DNA of 64,000 nt from Nostoc linckia FACHB-104. Its GTDB lineage: Bacteria; Cyanobacteriota; Cyanobacteriia; Cyanobacteriales; Nostocaceae. The DNA lies in contig NZ_JACJQJ010000015.1 of the NCBI RefSeq assembly GCF_014696615.1, positions 91,178-155,177 on the forward strand. Direction: 5' to 3'. Below the pieces are notes generated by a model, which was given only the letters and a program-made list of their open reading frames with translations, ran no database searches and was not told where the DNA came from. Below are positions 8,079-17,454 of the stretch, piece by piece; position 1 is the first letter of the stretch; every line of letters starts with the position of its first letter. Position numbers and translations under genes: made by a program.

Positions 8079-11000
8079 CTATCCTCTCCCCGCTAAAGAA
8101 GCAACAAGTAACACCAACTGCCTCGTTTCAACGGGTTTGGCGATGTGCATTTGAAATCCAGCGGCTAGGGCTTCTGTGCGTTCTGCATCTCCAGCATAGG
8201 CGCTGAGGGCGGCGGCGGGAATTTGTCCGCCAGCTTCAGCAGCTAAGGCTCTTACTTGACGAATTAAATCGTAACCGTCTTGTTCTGGTAAACCAATGTC
8301 GGATAATAAAACATCATAGCCGTTGGGATTAGCTATTAAGGTGAATAGGGCTTCATGGGCTGATGCAACGGCTGTTACTTCTACTCCGTACTGCTGTAGG
8401 GTAATGGTAAATAACTGGCGAATATCTGCTTCGTCATCGACAACCAAAACCCGCACACCCGCCAAGGATGTAATATTCTCAAGAGGAATTTCTGGCTCGT
8501 TTGGTAAAGGGGCTAGCTGTGTAGCCACTGGCTGAGAAATTTCTGGGGACTGAGTCTGCAAAGGTAGCCTGACTGTAAAAGTTGCTCCTTGATTTTCACC
8601 AGGGCTTTCTGCCTCAACAGTACCACCGTGGAGTTCTACTAAGTGCCGTACTATGGAAAGCCCCAACCCTAAACCAGGGTTTAAGCGATTTTTGCTACTA
8701 TCAGCTTGACGAAAGCGCTCAAAAATATATGGGAGAAAATCGGCTTGAATACCTCTACCTGTATCGCTAATTTGAATTTCAGCGTGGGAATCTGTGTAAT
8801 TTAGGGTGATATCTATTCTGCCTCCATCTGGGGTAAATTTAATTGCGTTAGAAAGCAAATTCCACATTACCTGCTGTAAGCGATGGGGATCACCGTTGAT
8901 GATTCTAGCTGTAGAATCGAGCTGCAATTCAATTTGGATATTTTTGGCTTCGGCTGAGAGGCTAACTACTTCAATAGCGGCTGTAATTATGGGTAAAAGC
9001 TGCATTGGCTCAGGATCAAGGCGCAGCCTCCCGGCGCTGATGCGTGATATGTCTAACAAATCTCCAATTAGCTGGGCTTGAGCAGTGGCGCTACGCTCAA
9101 TTGCTTCTAGCCCTTGATTAATCATGCCTTGCTCGAGATTTGGCCGTTGGAGTAGCTGTGCCCATCCTAGTAAGGAATTGAGGGGATTACGCAGTTCGTG
9201 GGAAAGAATCGATAAAAACTCATCTTTGGCGCGGTTGGCTGTTTCCGCCGTCGCTCGGGCTGATTGTTCTTGAGTGAGTAGCTGAGTGCGTTCTGCTTCT
9301 AGTTGGTTTTGTTGGGTAATATCTTCAATTACCAACAAAATCAATTGCATATTCTCGATTTCCGGCATTCTGCGGGCATTCAGCCGCATAATTTTATGCC
9401 CAATCGACTCAAACTCATGCTCAACTTCCAAATCTTGAAATAGGGCATTGCTGGGAATCACATCTTCTAAGAGCGATCGCAATCGCGGTATATTCCACTG
9501 TCCATTCCCGAGTTCAAAAATTAAGCGCTGTTCTGTTTCTGCGGGTAACACTTGGAAAGTTTCGTAGAAAAAGCGATTGGCTCTCATCACTCGTAAGTCT
9601 AAATCCAGCACCAAAATCGATTCCCGCACGGTATCTACAATTGCTTCAGCGTAATCTCTGGATGCTCTTAGCTGTTCAGTGCTGCGTTTGAGTTCGTCAA
9701 TGTCAACTAATACAACCACCGCACCGTCAATTTTATGATCTATTGTGCGATAAGGCCTGATTCGCAAATCATACCAGTGTCCTTCACAGTCTTGCACTTC
9801 CTGGGCTTTAAAGTTGAGATTACCAATAACTTCTAAAATTTGTTCCTCTAAATCAGAAATATTTAAGTTGTGATTAATATCACTAATTGGTCGTCCAATA
9901 TCCGTAGAAATCAGGTTGAAAATTGTACCAGCCACCGGAGTAAAACGCCGAATCCGCAAATCACCCCCTAACATCAGAATGGGAATATTAATATTGCTGA
10001 GTAAATTCTGCAAATCGTTGGTGACTTGAGTTGACTCAAGATTTCGGCGTTGCAGTTCGTCGTTAATGGTGTTGAGTTCTTCGTTAGTTGCTTGAATTTC
10101 TTCTTTAGCAGTTTCTAATTCCTCATTTGTACTTTGCAATTCCTCATTGCTAGAAAGAATTTCTTCATTAGCTGCTCTCAGATTTTGATTAGTACCTTGC
10201 TGTTCTTCAATAATTGATTGCAGATATTCTTTAGTAGTTGCTAGTTCCTGCTTGAGTGCGTTAATCTCATTCTCAGCCACAGCTTGTTTGCCCCGCCGAG
10301 ATTTACTGCGATCGCTTGCTGATTCAGAGATAGTAATTGTTGGCAATGGCAGATCGGCAAACAATACTAAATAGTAGTTTTCTTGCTTATGAGGTGATTT
10401 AAACGGTATGATATCAACCGTTACCAGCCTAACTTGGCCGTTCTCAGTAATTTGAATGCCTTCTTTTCGCACTGAGGTTTGTCGCTGTTTTGCTTGGTGA
10501 ATGACAGTGCGTAACTCTAGCCGCAGTTCTTGTTTAGCCATCTTCAACAAATTAAAGCTGGGCCTACCTGATGGCGGTTGCAGATAAGAACTAGTCTGTC
10601 CGCGAAATTGCAAAATCTCTAAATCGTTGTTAATCACTACGCCCACCGGAGCATAGTGATTGAGTACAATTCGGTCAGCAGATGTCTGCATTTCCAGATC
10701 ATTGTAAATAGTCTCGCTTACTGATGACTGCCGGGTATTTAATTCTTTAGGATAGGTGCCAGTAATTAGATCCATACCCAACCGCACAGGTGCCATTTTG
10801 CGACTATAAATCTTCGACTTTCTATCCACTAACGAAAACAAGTCAGAAAATTCTCCCACTGTCTCTGAGATGCCTAACATCAAAAAGCCTGTTGGCTTGA
10901 GACCATAATGAAAGATGGGTAGAAGTTTCTTCTGGACACGACTGCCCAAATAAATTAGCACATTGCGACAGGTAATTAAATCCAAGTGCGAAAAAGGCGG

Positions 11001-12287
11001 ATCGGCAATTAAGTTTTGCCGAGCGAAGATACACAATTCCCGCACTGGCTTGCTGATCTGGTAACCACCTTCTACCTGAACAAAAAAGCGCTGTAGACGT
11101 TCTGGTGAAACTTCTCTTACTTGGCTAGGCTTGTAGAAGCCCATTCTAGCTGTTTGAATGACCGCTTCATTGACATCTGTAGCAAAAATTTGGATTGTTG
11201 TATTAATTACCTGATCGCTCAAAAACTCTAGCAAAGAAATCGCTAGTGAGTAAGCTTCTTGGCCAGTGGAACATCCCGCTACCCAAATGCGAATGGGTGT
11301 ATCTGGCGTGCGATTGTGGGCAATAACAGGAAATACTTTTGTCTTTAAGGCTTCAAAAGATTCCGCATCCCGGAAAAAACTGGTGACAGTAATCAGCACA
11401 TCTTGATGCAAGGCCATGACTTCTGCCGGATTTTCCAAAAGATAGGCGACATAATCTTCTAATCTTTGCAGCTTGTACAAAATCATCCGCCGTAAAATGC
11501 GCCGCTTGAGAGTATTTTGCTTGTATTGGTGAAAGTCAACCCCTGTAGCAGACCGTAGCAAGCTAAAGATTGTCGAGATAGCATCGTCGCTTTCTGGCAG
11601 CACTTCAGCCTTTGAAGCTTGCTGCTGGCGCACATAAGGATGACGGCTAAACTTTGCTAGTTCCTCAGCTATCTCTCGAGGGCTAATAACAAAATCTACA
11701 TTACCTGAAGCCACAGCAGTGTTAGGCATACTACCAAATTTTGCTGAGTCTTGGCACTGGGCAAAGGTAATCCCACCAGCCTCTTTGATAAATTCTAGCC
11801 CCCTTGCCCCATCGCCATCACTCCCCGACAGTACTACGCCAATTGCTTTACTTCCCCGCTCCTCAGCTAAAGAAATCAAGAAAGCATCCACTGACATAAA
11901 CAACCCATAGGTTTTTCCCCGCGGAGCTAGTTGCAGCACTCCCTGAGAAATGGTCATCTTGGTATTAGGCGGAATCACATACACATGATTCGGTTCCACA
12001 ACCATGCCATTCTGCACTTCCACTACAGGCATTTGGGTTGAGCGTGAAAGAATCTCGCTTAACAAACTTTTTTGATTAGGACTCAAGTGCTGTATTATCA
12101 CAAACGCCATCCCGGTATCATTGGGCAAATGGCTCAGTAATTCCGTGAAAGCTTCCAATCCACCCGCCGAAGCACCCATCCCCACAATCGGAAATAATTC
12201 ATCCTGATTATTCTCTTGCTCATTATTTAAAGATTGAGCAGCTGGAGTATTAGCTTGAGATTTTTTAGCAGACCGCTTAGAGTTCAT
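8079..12287 (-). CDS. CheB-CheR-PAS hybrid histidine kinase with receiver domain
   Basis: 1402 residues from the ATG at 12287; a GTG at 12350 would add 21. Domains in order (approximate): CheB methylesterase 30-215 (GMGASAGG, QHLSPNQ, VLSGSDGDG); CheR methyltransferase 240-500 (WVAGCSTGQEAYS, CRNVLIYLG); a Glu/Asn-rich coiled coil 665-770 (NEELQSTNEELETAKEE); two PAS domains 775-1010; HisKA 1015-1085 (SHELRNPLN); HATPase 1125-1240 (DTGRGIQ, GLGLGLSIV); a receiver 1275-1395 (VVDDEAD, phospho-acceptor in SDIGLPEQDG). CheB/CheR fusions with kinases are known orphan sensory proteins in cyanobacteria. No chemotaxis genes are adjacent, so the signal and output are unknown. Confidence 0.9.
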   Translation of the reverse strand: MNSKRSAKKSQANTPAAQSLNNEQENNQDELFPIVGMGASAGGLEAFTELLSHLPNDTGMAFVIIQHLSPNQKSLLSEILSRSTQMPVVEVQNGMVVEPNHVYVIPPNTKMTISQGVLQLAPRGKTYGLFMSVDAFLISLAEERGSKAIGVVLSGSDGDGARGLEFIKEAGGITFAQCQDSAKFGSMPNTAVASGNVDFVISPREIAEELAKFSRHPYVRQQQASKAEVLPESDDAISTIFSLLRSATGVDFHQYKQNTLKRRILRRMILYKLQRLEDYVAYLLENPAEVMALHQDVLITVTSFFRDAESFEALKTKVFPVIAHNRTPDTPIRIWVAGCSTGQEAYSLAISLLEFLSDQVINTTIQIFATDVNEAVIQTARMGFYKPSQVREVSPERLQRFFVQVEGGYQISKPVRELCIFARQNLIADPPFSHLDLITCRNVLIYLGSRVQKKLLPIFHYGLKPTGFLMLGISETVGEFSDLFSLVDRKSKIYSRKMAPVRLGMDLITGTYPKELNTRQSSVSETIYNDLEMQTSADRIVLNHYAPVGVVINNDLEILQFRGQTSSYLQPPSGRPSFNLLKMAKQELRLELRTVIHQAKQRQTSVRKEGIQITENGQVRLVTVDIIPFKSPHKQENYYLVLFADLPLPTITISESASDRSKSRRGKQAVAENEINALKQELATTKEYLQSIIEEQQGTNQNLRAANEEILSSNEELQSTNEELETAKEEIQATNEELNTINDELQRRNLESTQVTNDLQNLLSNINIPILMLGGDLRIRRFTPVAGTIFNLISTDIGRPISDINHNLNISDLEEQILEVIGNLNFKAQEVQDCEGHWYDLRIRPYRTIDHKIDGAVVVLVDIDELKRSTEQLRASRDYAEAIVDTVRESILVLDLDLRVMRANRFFYETFQVLPAETEQRLIFELGNGQWNIPRLRSLLEDVIPSNALFQDLEVEHEFESIGHKIMRLNARRMPEIENMQLILLVIEDITQQNQLEAERTQLLTQEQSARATAETANRAKDEFLSILSHELRNPLNSLLGWAQLLQRPNLEQGMINQGLEAIERSATAQAQLIGDLLDISRISAGRLRLDPEPMQLLPIITAAIEVVSLSAEAKNIQIELQLDSTARIINGDPHRLQQVMWNLLSNAIKFTPDGGRIDITLNYTDSHAEIQISDTGRGIQADFLPYIFERFRQADSSKNRLNPGLGLGLSIVRHLVELHGGTVEAESPGENQGATFTVRLPLQTQSPEISQPVATQLAPLPNEPEIPLENITSLAGVRVLVVDDEADIRQLFTITLQQYGVEVTAVASAHEALFTLIANPNGYDVLLSDIGLPEQDGYDLIRQVRALAAEAGGQIPAAALSAYAGDAERTEALAAGFQMHIAKPVETRQLVLLVASLAGRG

Positions 12288-12589
12288 TATGTGAGCAGTG
12301 TCCGTTGGGATGTTACATAAAATCAGCCTTTGATAATCCACTTCTATCACAGGTGGAATGATTTTCAGTCTTGAGCAATCACAAGAACAAATATTATTGG
12401 CACTTTATTAGAGATAAGTCCGATCAACTAGAGAGTCAGAATTTGAGATAACAAGTAATAATCGAGCAATTCGATTTAATTTCTCAAATTATTGGCCTAA
12501 GCAGGTAAATTTTAATAGGGAACAGCAAATAAATAATCAAACTCTACTGTTTTTTTGAGACATCAAATATGAGTTAGATATATATAAAA

Positions 12590-12814
12590 GGACTTACGCA
12601 ACTGGCACAGTGATCCTCTGGCATAAGAGTCAAGAGGAGCCACTGCGGTCTTGGGGTTTCCCCAAGTAGAGCAAGTGGCGTTCAAGGGTCAAAAATTTAA
12701 GTTTTTTGGACTCTTGACATTTGAACGCCAGTTCACTCAACGGAGGGAACCTCCGCACGTGACTGGCTTCCCTGGACAAACCTAAACGAAAAAATATGAC
12801 ACTTGCGTAAGTCC
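12590..12814. repeat. MITE-like element with GGACTTACGCAA ends
   Basis: A 225-bp element. Its left end GGACTTACGCAA is exactly mirrored by TTGCGTAAGTCC at the right end. The interior holds nested inverted repeats (TGGCGTTCAA / TTGAACGCCA and CGGAGG-gaa-CCTCCG), so most of it can fold. An open frame on the minus strand spans it but is a by-product of the repeats. It carries no transposase and would depend on one in trans. Confidence 0.75.
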
Positions 12815-12824
12815 TATACAAATA

Positions 12825-13020
12825 CAGTTCAGTTAAGAACAGTAATTGATAACAAAACCAAAAAACTAGTTACTCAACAAAAAATAGAACAATAATTTTG
12901 GAGGGGGTTTGGGGGACGCAACCGTCACCCAATCGGGGGTTTGGGGGATTCTCCCCCAATTCTTCTGGCTTTTTTAATAAGTGACAAATCAATCGCTAAT
13001 GAGCTTAATCCAAACGTATT
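12825..13020. repeat. MITE-like repeat, family A copy 1
   Basis: It begins with CAGTTCAGTTAAG and holds the core 'ggagggggtttggggga...attctcccccaatt', then 'aagtgacaaatcaatcgctaatgagctta'. The same core occurs inverted at 36117-36275 and in a shorter form at 48052-48179. Its left end directly follows the preceding MITE. The right terminal repeat has decayed in this copy. The remaining 13021-13223 holds a short palindrome (GACGCAATTAATCGCGTC, 13141-13158) and no gene. Confidence 0.75.
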
Positions 13021-13223
13021 GAGATATATATAAATTTATTTATGTCGATTTAATAGATATTACTTGAATCCATAAATTAATTGATTCCCCCATTAGGCAT
13101 AAATTTGCAGCCAACTGAGTTGCAACAGATGTGATTAAGAGACGCAATTAATCGCGTCTGTACAAGAATTTTTAGTCAGGAATTAAAAGTTATTACCCTT
13201 GTCCCCTTCCTCTGCTCCCTCTG

Positions 13224-14510
13224 CTAAGTTCTTCCCTGATGCTCAGTTTTAATCCAACACGATCGCGGTTTTTGGAAACATAACTTGCAGGTGGTGACAA
13301 TCATCGCTGGAATCCAATGCACCATGTAAATTGAACCTTGGATAGTAGCCCAAAGCAAAGACCATCTGCGTAAATTTTGATATTGGTAAATGCCAGCGAT
13401 GAAAGCAACTGTCAGAATAATGCTGAGTAGGGTTTGTAGTGGTAGCAAAACTGGGCGATCGCTTTTTAAAATTGTCCACAATAAATCAGGTATCAGCCCA
13501 ATGGGAAGTAAAAATTGCAAGAGAAAAAATAATAGTAAATCGATGACTTTAGCCCAGCCCAAAGTGAGAAGTTGGGGAAAATAATCAAGGTAACGCTGAT
13601 AGCCACCTTCCGCCCAACGACAATGTTGCGGCCATAAGTTTTTCCAGTTTGTCACCGCTTCTTCTTGAATTGTCGCAAAGCTGACAAACTCAATTTCTGT
13701 ACCTGCTAAATACAGCTTAAAACAGAGATCCAAATCATCGGTAACAGTGTCTTCACTCCAACCTTGACACCTTTCGAGTAATTCTCGCCGCACTAACATT
13801 CCATTTCCCCGCAGTTCCGACATTCCCCCAATAGCAATGCGATGAGTTTGCAAAAAGCTATCACAATTCATCTCCATTTGCTGACAGCGAGTTAAGAAAT
13901 TAGTCTCTGCATTGATAATTGCTTTTCGCACTTGTACAGCACCAATATTTGCTTTCTCAAATAGAGGTACAGTTGCCATGAGAAAATTAGCAGGAAGCAC
14001 CGCATCAGCATCGCAAACTAAGATAATTTCTCCTCGCGTCAAAGGAAAAACCGCATTTAGCGCACCCGATTTACCACCTTTTGATTCCCGTTGATGAACT
14101 TGTAGCGAGGGAAATTCAGCTTGTAATTGCTGCAAAATCTGGGGTGTAGCGTCCGTACTACCGTCATCAATCACCCAAATATCCAGGCGATCGCGCGGAT
14201 AATTTAATTGATATAAGCTGTAAACTAAATCAGCTAATACAGCACTTTCATTTTTCGCTGGAACTAAAATTGATACTTGCGGTAAATCAGCATCACTTGC
14301 AATTACCAAAGGCGCAGGTTTTGCTATCAGCATTCGCAGAGTTTGCACAGCCAGGATTGCTGTTAAACCTACCATCAGCCATTGTGCTGCAGGTAGCCAA
14401 TGCAACAAACTCACAAACCCCCACACCAGTAAAAATACTAAAGTCGCTGGCAAACGGCGATCGCGATGAGTGCTAATATCTTTCCTGGGCTGATAGATGC
14501 TTCTTCCCAC
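13224..14510 (-). CDS. Family 2 glycosyltransferase, processive membrane type
   Basis: 428 residues. Two membrane segments lie near the N-terminus (about 20-60), the GT-A catalytic domain at about 75-310, and two or three C-terminal membrane helices after 320. Catalytic signatures of processive GT2 enzymes (BcsA/NodC/hyaluronan-synthase-like) are VIDDGSTD (115-122), CDADAV (about 165-170), TVTDDLDL and QHCRWAEGG (the Q-x-x-R-W motif). It probably makes an extracellular polysaccharide from a UDP-sugar at the cytoplasmic membrane. No partner genes adjoin it, so the polymer is unknown. The start is GTG without a clear Shine-Dalgarno sequence. Confidence 0.85.
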   Translation of the reverse strand: MGRSIYQPRKDISTHRDRRLPATLVFLLVWGFVSLLHWLPAAQWLMVGLTAILAVQTLRMLIAKPAPLVIASDADLPQVSILVPAKNESAVLADLVYSLYQLNYPRDRLDIWVIDDGSTDATPQILQQLQAEFPSLQVHQRESKGGKSGALNAVFPLTRGEIILVCDADAVLPANFLMATVPLFEKANIGAVQVRKAIINAETNFLTRCQQMEMNCDSFLQTHRIAIGGMSELRGNGMLVRRELLERCQGWSEDTVTDDLDLCFKLYLAGTEIEFVSFATIQEEAVTNWKNLWPQHCRWAEGGYQRYLDYFPQLLTLGWAKVIDLLLFFLLQFLLPIGLIPDLLWTILKSDRPVLLPLQTLLSIILTVAFIAGIYQYQNLRRWSLLWATIQGSIYMVHWIPAMIVTTCKLCFQKPRSCWIKTEHQGRT

Positions 14511-14826
14511 TTGCTAGCAATTCTCTTCAGTTTGGATACTATGTTATACCAATTCACACTTCAAAATACCCTGTGGGAAGGCTGAAAGCGGAAAATCTTT
14601 TCCTCTGTGGTAGAAAACCGCAGAGGACACAGAGGATAGAATGGCAATTAAAAGTAAAACGCTTGTTGAGTAAGCTTTTCTTCCTCCCCCTGCCTTTTAA
14701 TTCTGTAATATCGCAGAATTATGTTGTGCTACTTGAGATGATTGAGGGGTATGGCGATTTTGTATCAGAACTAAAGCTGCAATTGTTAAGAGAAAGTAGC
14801 CAATAGATGCCCAACAATCCAAAGGA

Positions 14827-14990
14827 TCATAAACTACTCCGCTGGTTATACGGTAGTTTCGCCAGCATCATCCCCAAAATACAAGTGTCTGTTATCCCCG
14901 AATAGATTAACCCTGCTCCCATTACGCCACTGAGAAGTAGGAACCAGGGAGAAACAAATGCTCCTAGTACTGTGCCGAGTAATACTGACT
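14827..14990 (-). pseudogene. Remnant of rhodanese-linked DUF2892 membrane domain
   Basis: On the minus strand this stretch translates to about 54 residues ending in a stop. They include LGAFVSPWFLLLSG, VMGAGLIYSGITDTC and MMLAKLPYN. This is the membrane domain (DUF2892, as in YgaP) that usually follows a rhodanese domain in one protein. The upstream part is missing: the frame runs straight into the half copy of repeat family B at about 14990-15030. It is therefore a truncated gene. Its sulfur-transfer type fits the sulfur cluster that begins at 15.5 kb. Confidence 0.6.
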
Positions 14991-15037
14991 TTTCCCCTTC
15001 CCCTTTTACCCTTAACCGACAAGTATTGCCCCGCCCC

Positions 15038-15268
15038 CTAGTCTACATCCTGACAGGAACGCCGACGGCAGTAATACCGTAATCCCCACAAAGAAGTCAG
15101 CAAAACCAAGATTTTTAAGACCAAAGGACTTAACACAAAACTAATAAACAGACTGATAACAGCAATAGTGCTGGACAACACGACTACAATCTCCTCGTTG
15201 CGAAAGTAGAATCTGACAAAAATTGCGATTAGTGCAACGCTAAATGCTAAGAGCAAGGATGTATACAT
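15038..15268 (-). CDS. Small hypothetical membrane protein
   Basis: 76 residues with hydrophobic helices at about 2-20, 28-47 and 49-64, and a basic, cysteine-containing tail (RYYCRRRSCQD). No family was recognised and the start has no clear ribosome binding site. It lies between the DUF2892 remnant and the SQR-like gene, in opposite orientation to the latter. Confidence 0.5.
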   Translation of the reverse strand: MYTSLLLAFSVALIAIFVRFYFRNEEIVVVLSSTIAVISLFISFVLSPLVLKILVLLTSLWGLRYYCRRRSCQDVD

Positions 15269-15406
15269 AACAATGCACCGTGAAGAGTCGAAGAGGAATT
15301 GGGAAAGGGGGACAAGGGGACAGGAAAATTACAATTACCAATTACCAATTACCCAATCCCTAGTAAAGATTTTTATCATTTAAATTTACCAAGGGCTTGT
15401 ATTACT

Positions 15407-15423
15407 ATATGGTTATATCATAT
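15407..15423. promoter_or_regulatory. Candidate ArsR-family operator
   Basis: The partial palindrome ATATG-N7-CATAT lies in an AT-rich stretch about 140 bp before the SQR-like gene. ArsR-type sulfide and metal sensors bind imperfect AT-rich dyads of this size, and an ArsR gene lies in the same cluster. This is an inference from position and symmetry only. Confidence 0.3.
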
Positions 15424-15562
15424 AATGGTAGTTATAAGGTAAAACTGCTGTAGGATGTCAGTTGCAAACCGCCTCATGGTGGGATCAGTAGGTAAACCTT
15501 GTAACTAGTATGAGGAGCTGGTTGACTCTAGCTGTATTAAATAGTTACTGGGGGGGAATTTT

Positions 15563-16867
15563 ATGGCTCGAATTGTAGTGATTGGTGCTGGAATCGGGGG
15601 ATTACCCATTACCTACGAACTGCGACGACTACTGCCAAAAGAGCATCAAATTATACTGATTTCCAATACCCCTAAGTTTACTTTTATTCCTTCCTTACCT
15701 TGGGTAGGGTTGAATATTAAAGAACTTGAGAGTATTCAATTAGATGTAGAAAATCTGTTAGTAAATCGAGGAATAGATTGGATATTAGGAGGAGTTAGCC
15801 AAATTCAGCCAGAATTACAGCAACTCGTTGTCAACGATACTGTCATTTCTTATGATTATGTGGTGATTGCCACAGGTGCAGAGTTAGCACTAGACGCAAT
15901 TCCCGGATTGGATCAAGGATATGTGGAGTCGGTGTGTAATCCAGCTCATGCACTCAAAGCTGCGGAATGCTGGAAAAAGTTTCTCAAAAAACCAGGGCCG
16001 ATAGTAGTAGGTGCTGTACCCGGCGCTAGCTGTTTTGGCCCAGCTTACGAATTTGCATTACTTACAGATTGGCTGTTGCGGCGATATGGAATACGCGATC
16101 GCGCCCCCATTACCTTTGTGACACCAGAACCATATATTGGACATTTGGGAATTGGTGGGATGGCAAATTCTGCGGAATTGGTGACAAAATTACTCAAACA
16201 AAAAGAAATTACAGTACTTGCAAACACCGCTATTAGCCAGATTGGGCCAGAGACAATTTACTTAGCAGATGGGCGTTCTCTACCTTTTGCTTTTAGTATG
16301 CTGCTACCGCCATTTCGCGGGCCGCGTTTTTTAAGAGAAGCACCTGCTTTAACCGATCCTAAGGGATTTGTACCAGTATTACCCACTTATCAACATCCTA
16401 AATTTCCTTCAATATATAGCGTTGGGGTAATTACGCAACTTAAACCACCCGAACAAACTCCCATTCCCATCGGTGTACCCAAGACAGGCCAAATGACCGA
16501 AGCAATGGGAGTAGCTGTAGCTCATAACATTGCTGTGCAACTAAAGGTAATTTCTGCACCTTTGGTAACTCCTACCTTAGAAGCACTTTGTTTAGCCGAT
16601 TTTGGCGACACAGGAATTGCATTTTTAGCAGACCAAGTTTTACCAGATCCAATTACTAAACAAAGGCGAAGAGCCATAGCTAAAGAAGGACTTTGGGTAA
16701 GTTGGGCTAAGACTGCTTTTGAGAAATTTTTCTTAGCTAAAATGCGTTGGGGTTTAGCAGTTCCTTGGTTCGAGCATTGGGGATTAAATATGATGGGTTT
16801 AGACCTAGTAAAACCCGTTCAAAACTTAGAAGTCTCACAAGATCCTCAAGCTCTTGTAATTAAATAG
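15563..16867 (+). CDS. Sulfide:quinone oxidoreductase-like flavoprotein
   Basis: 434 residues. An N-terminal FAD-binding motif VIGAGIGGLP (6-15), the second FAD contact VVIATGAE (100-107) and a C-terminal amphipathic helix pair after about 375 (WVSWAKTAFEKFF) fit a peripheral membrane enzyme. Cysteines occur at 125, 157 and 343. That spacing is close to the three redox cysteines of Aquifex SQR (124, 156, 347), which oxidise sulfide to polysulfide and pass electrons to quinone. The gene heads a co-oriented run with ArsR and rhodanese genes, supporting a sulfur role. A type II NADH dehydrogenase is the alternative but would lack this Cys set. Confidence 0.75.
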   Translation: MARIVVIGAGIGGLPITYELRRLLPKEHQIILISNTPKFTFIPSLPWVGLNIKELESIQLDVENLLVNRGIDWILGGVSQIQPELQQLVVNDTVISYDYVVIATGAELALDAIPGLDQGYVESVCNPAHALKAAECWKKFLKKPGPIVVGAVPGASCFGPAYEFALLTDWLLRRYGIRDRAPITFVTPEPYIGHLGIGGMANSAELVTKLLKQKEITVLANTAISQIGPETIYLADGRSLPFAFSMLLPPFRGPRFLREAPALTDPKGFVPVLPTYQHPKFPSIYSVGVITQLKPPEQTPIPIGVPKTGQMTEAMGVAVAHNIAVQLKVISAPLVTPTLEALCLADFGDTGIAFLADQVLPDPITKQRRRAIAKEGLWVSWAKTAFEKFFLAKMRWGLAVPWFEHWGLNMMGLDLVKPVQNLEVSQDPQALVIK

Positions 16868-16997
16868 TTAGGGAATATATTGTGCGTTGTACTGGGCAAC
16901 AACACACCACCAATAATTGTAGATTTCTGCCCAAAATTTTCTCTGCTAAATCTGGATATTTGCCAAAAATAATTAACCAGAAAAAGGAGAAATTAAT

Positions 16998-17450
16998 ATG
17001 AAAAGGATAATCCCAACAATCGCCACGATTTCGATTTTGAGTTTACTTCCATTACCAGTTGTACTAGCTCAATTAGATACAGGAGGATGCCCTTCTAAGG
17101 CTACTTCTTCCCCAGGAATGTATGACCCAAAAACAGTAGAAACCTTAACTGGTCAAGTAATTGCCATAGACAACAATGCTTCTCCTAGAGGGATGTCTGG
17201 TGGTTTACATTTAAAAGTCAAAACTTCAACAGAAGTAATTCCAGTACATTTGGGGCCAGTATGGTACATTAACCAACAAAATATCCAAATTAAACTGCAA
17301 GACAATATTGAAGTTAAAGGCTCAAGAATTACCTTTGCTGGACAACCGACAATCATTGCTGCCCAAATTCAAAAAGAAAACCAAATTCTCAAGTTACGTT
17401 CTGATGATGGTACACCAATTTGGGCTGGATGGAGAAGACACCAGAGGTAA
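16998..17450 (+). CDS. Exported hypothetical protein of the sulfur cluster
   Basis: 150 residues with a Sec signal peptide (residues 1-24, cleavage after VVLA). A short beta-rich domain follows (ETLTGQVIAIDNN...VIPVHLGPVWYI...IEVKGSRIT) with the pattern of an OB-like barrel. The C-terminus is DDGTPIWAGWRRHQ. A single cysteine remains in the mature part (GGCPSK). A good Shine-Dalgarno sequence (aaaaggaga) precedes the ATG. The stop lies 4 bp before the next gene, so the two are probably translated together. The function is unknown; a periplasmic cofactor- or redox-binding role next to the following membrane protein is a guess. Confidence 0.65.
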   Translation: MKRIIPTIATISILSLLPLPVVLAQLDTGGCPSKATSSPGMYDPKTVETLTGQVIAIDNNASPRGMSGGLHLKVKTSTEVIPVHLGPVWYINQQNIQIKLQDNIEVKGSRITFAGQPTIIAAQIQKENQILKLRSDDGTPIWAGWRRHQR

Positions 17451-17454
17451 GCTG

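Noticed and set aside
12630..12821. 63-codon minus-strand frame
   Set aside because: It is contained in the foldback MITE and its sequence follows the inverted repeats.
14573..14806. 77-codon plus-strand frame
   Set aside because: It begins in a dispersed 'cgcagaggacacagagg' repeat and overlaps antisense to the DUF2892 remnant region; no start signal.
14700..14826. Second coding remnant (VYDPLDCWASIGYFLLTIAALVL) on the minus strand
   Set aside because: It looks like part of a membrane protein, but it is short, overlaps the DUF2892 frame in another phase and matches no family I can name.
17308..17454. Longer start for the DUF4405 gene
   Set aside because: It would overlap the exported protein gene by 143 bp; the ATG at 17455 has a ribosome site and suits the family.
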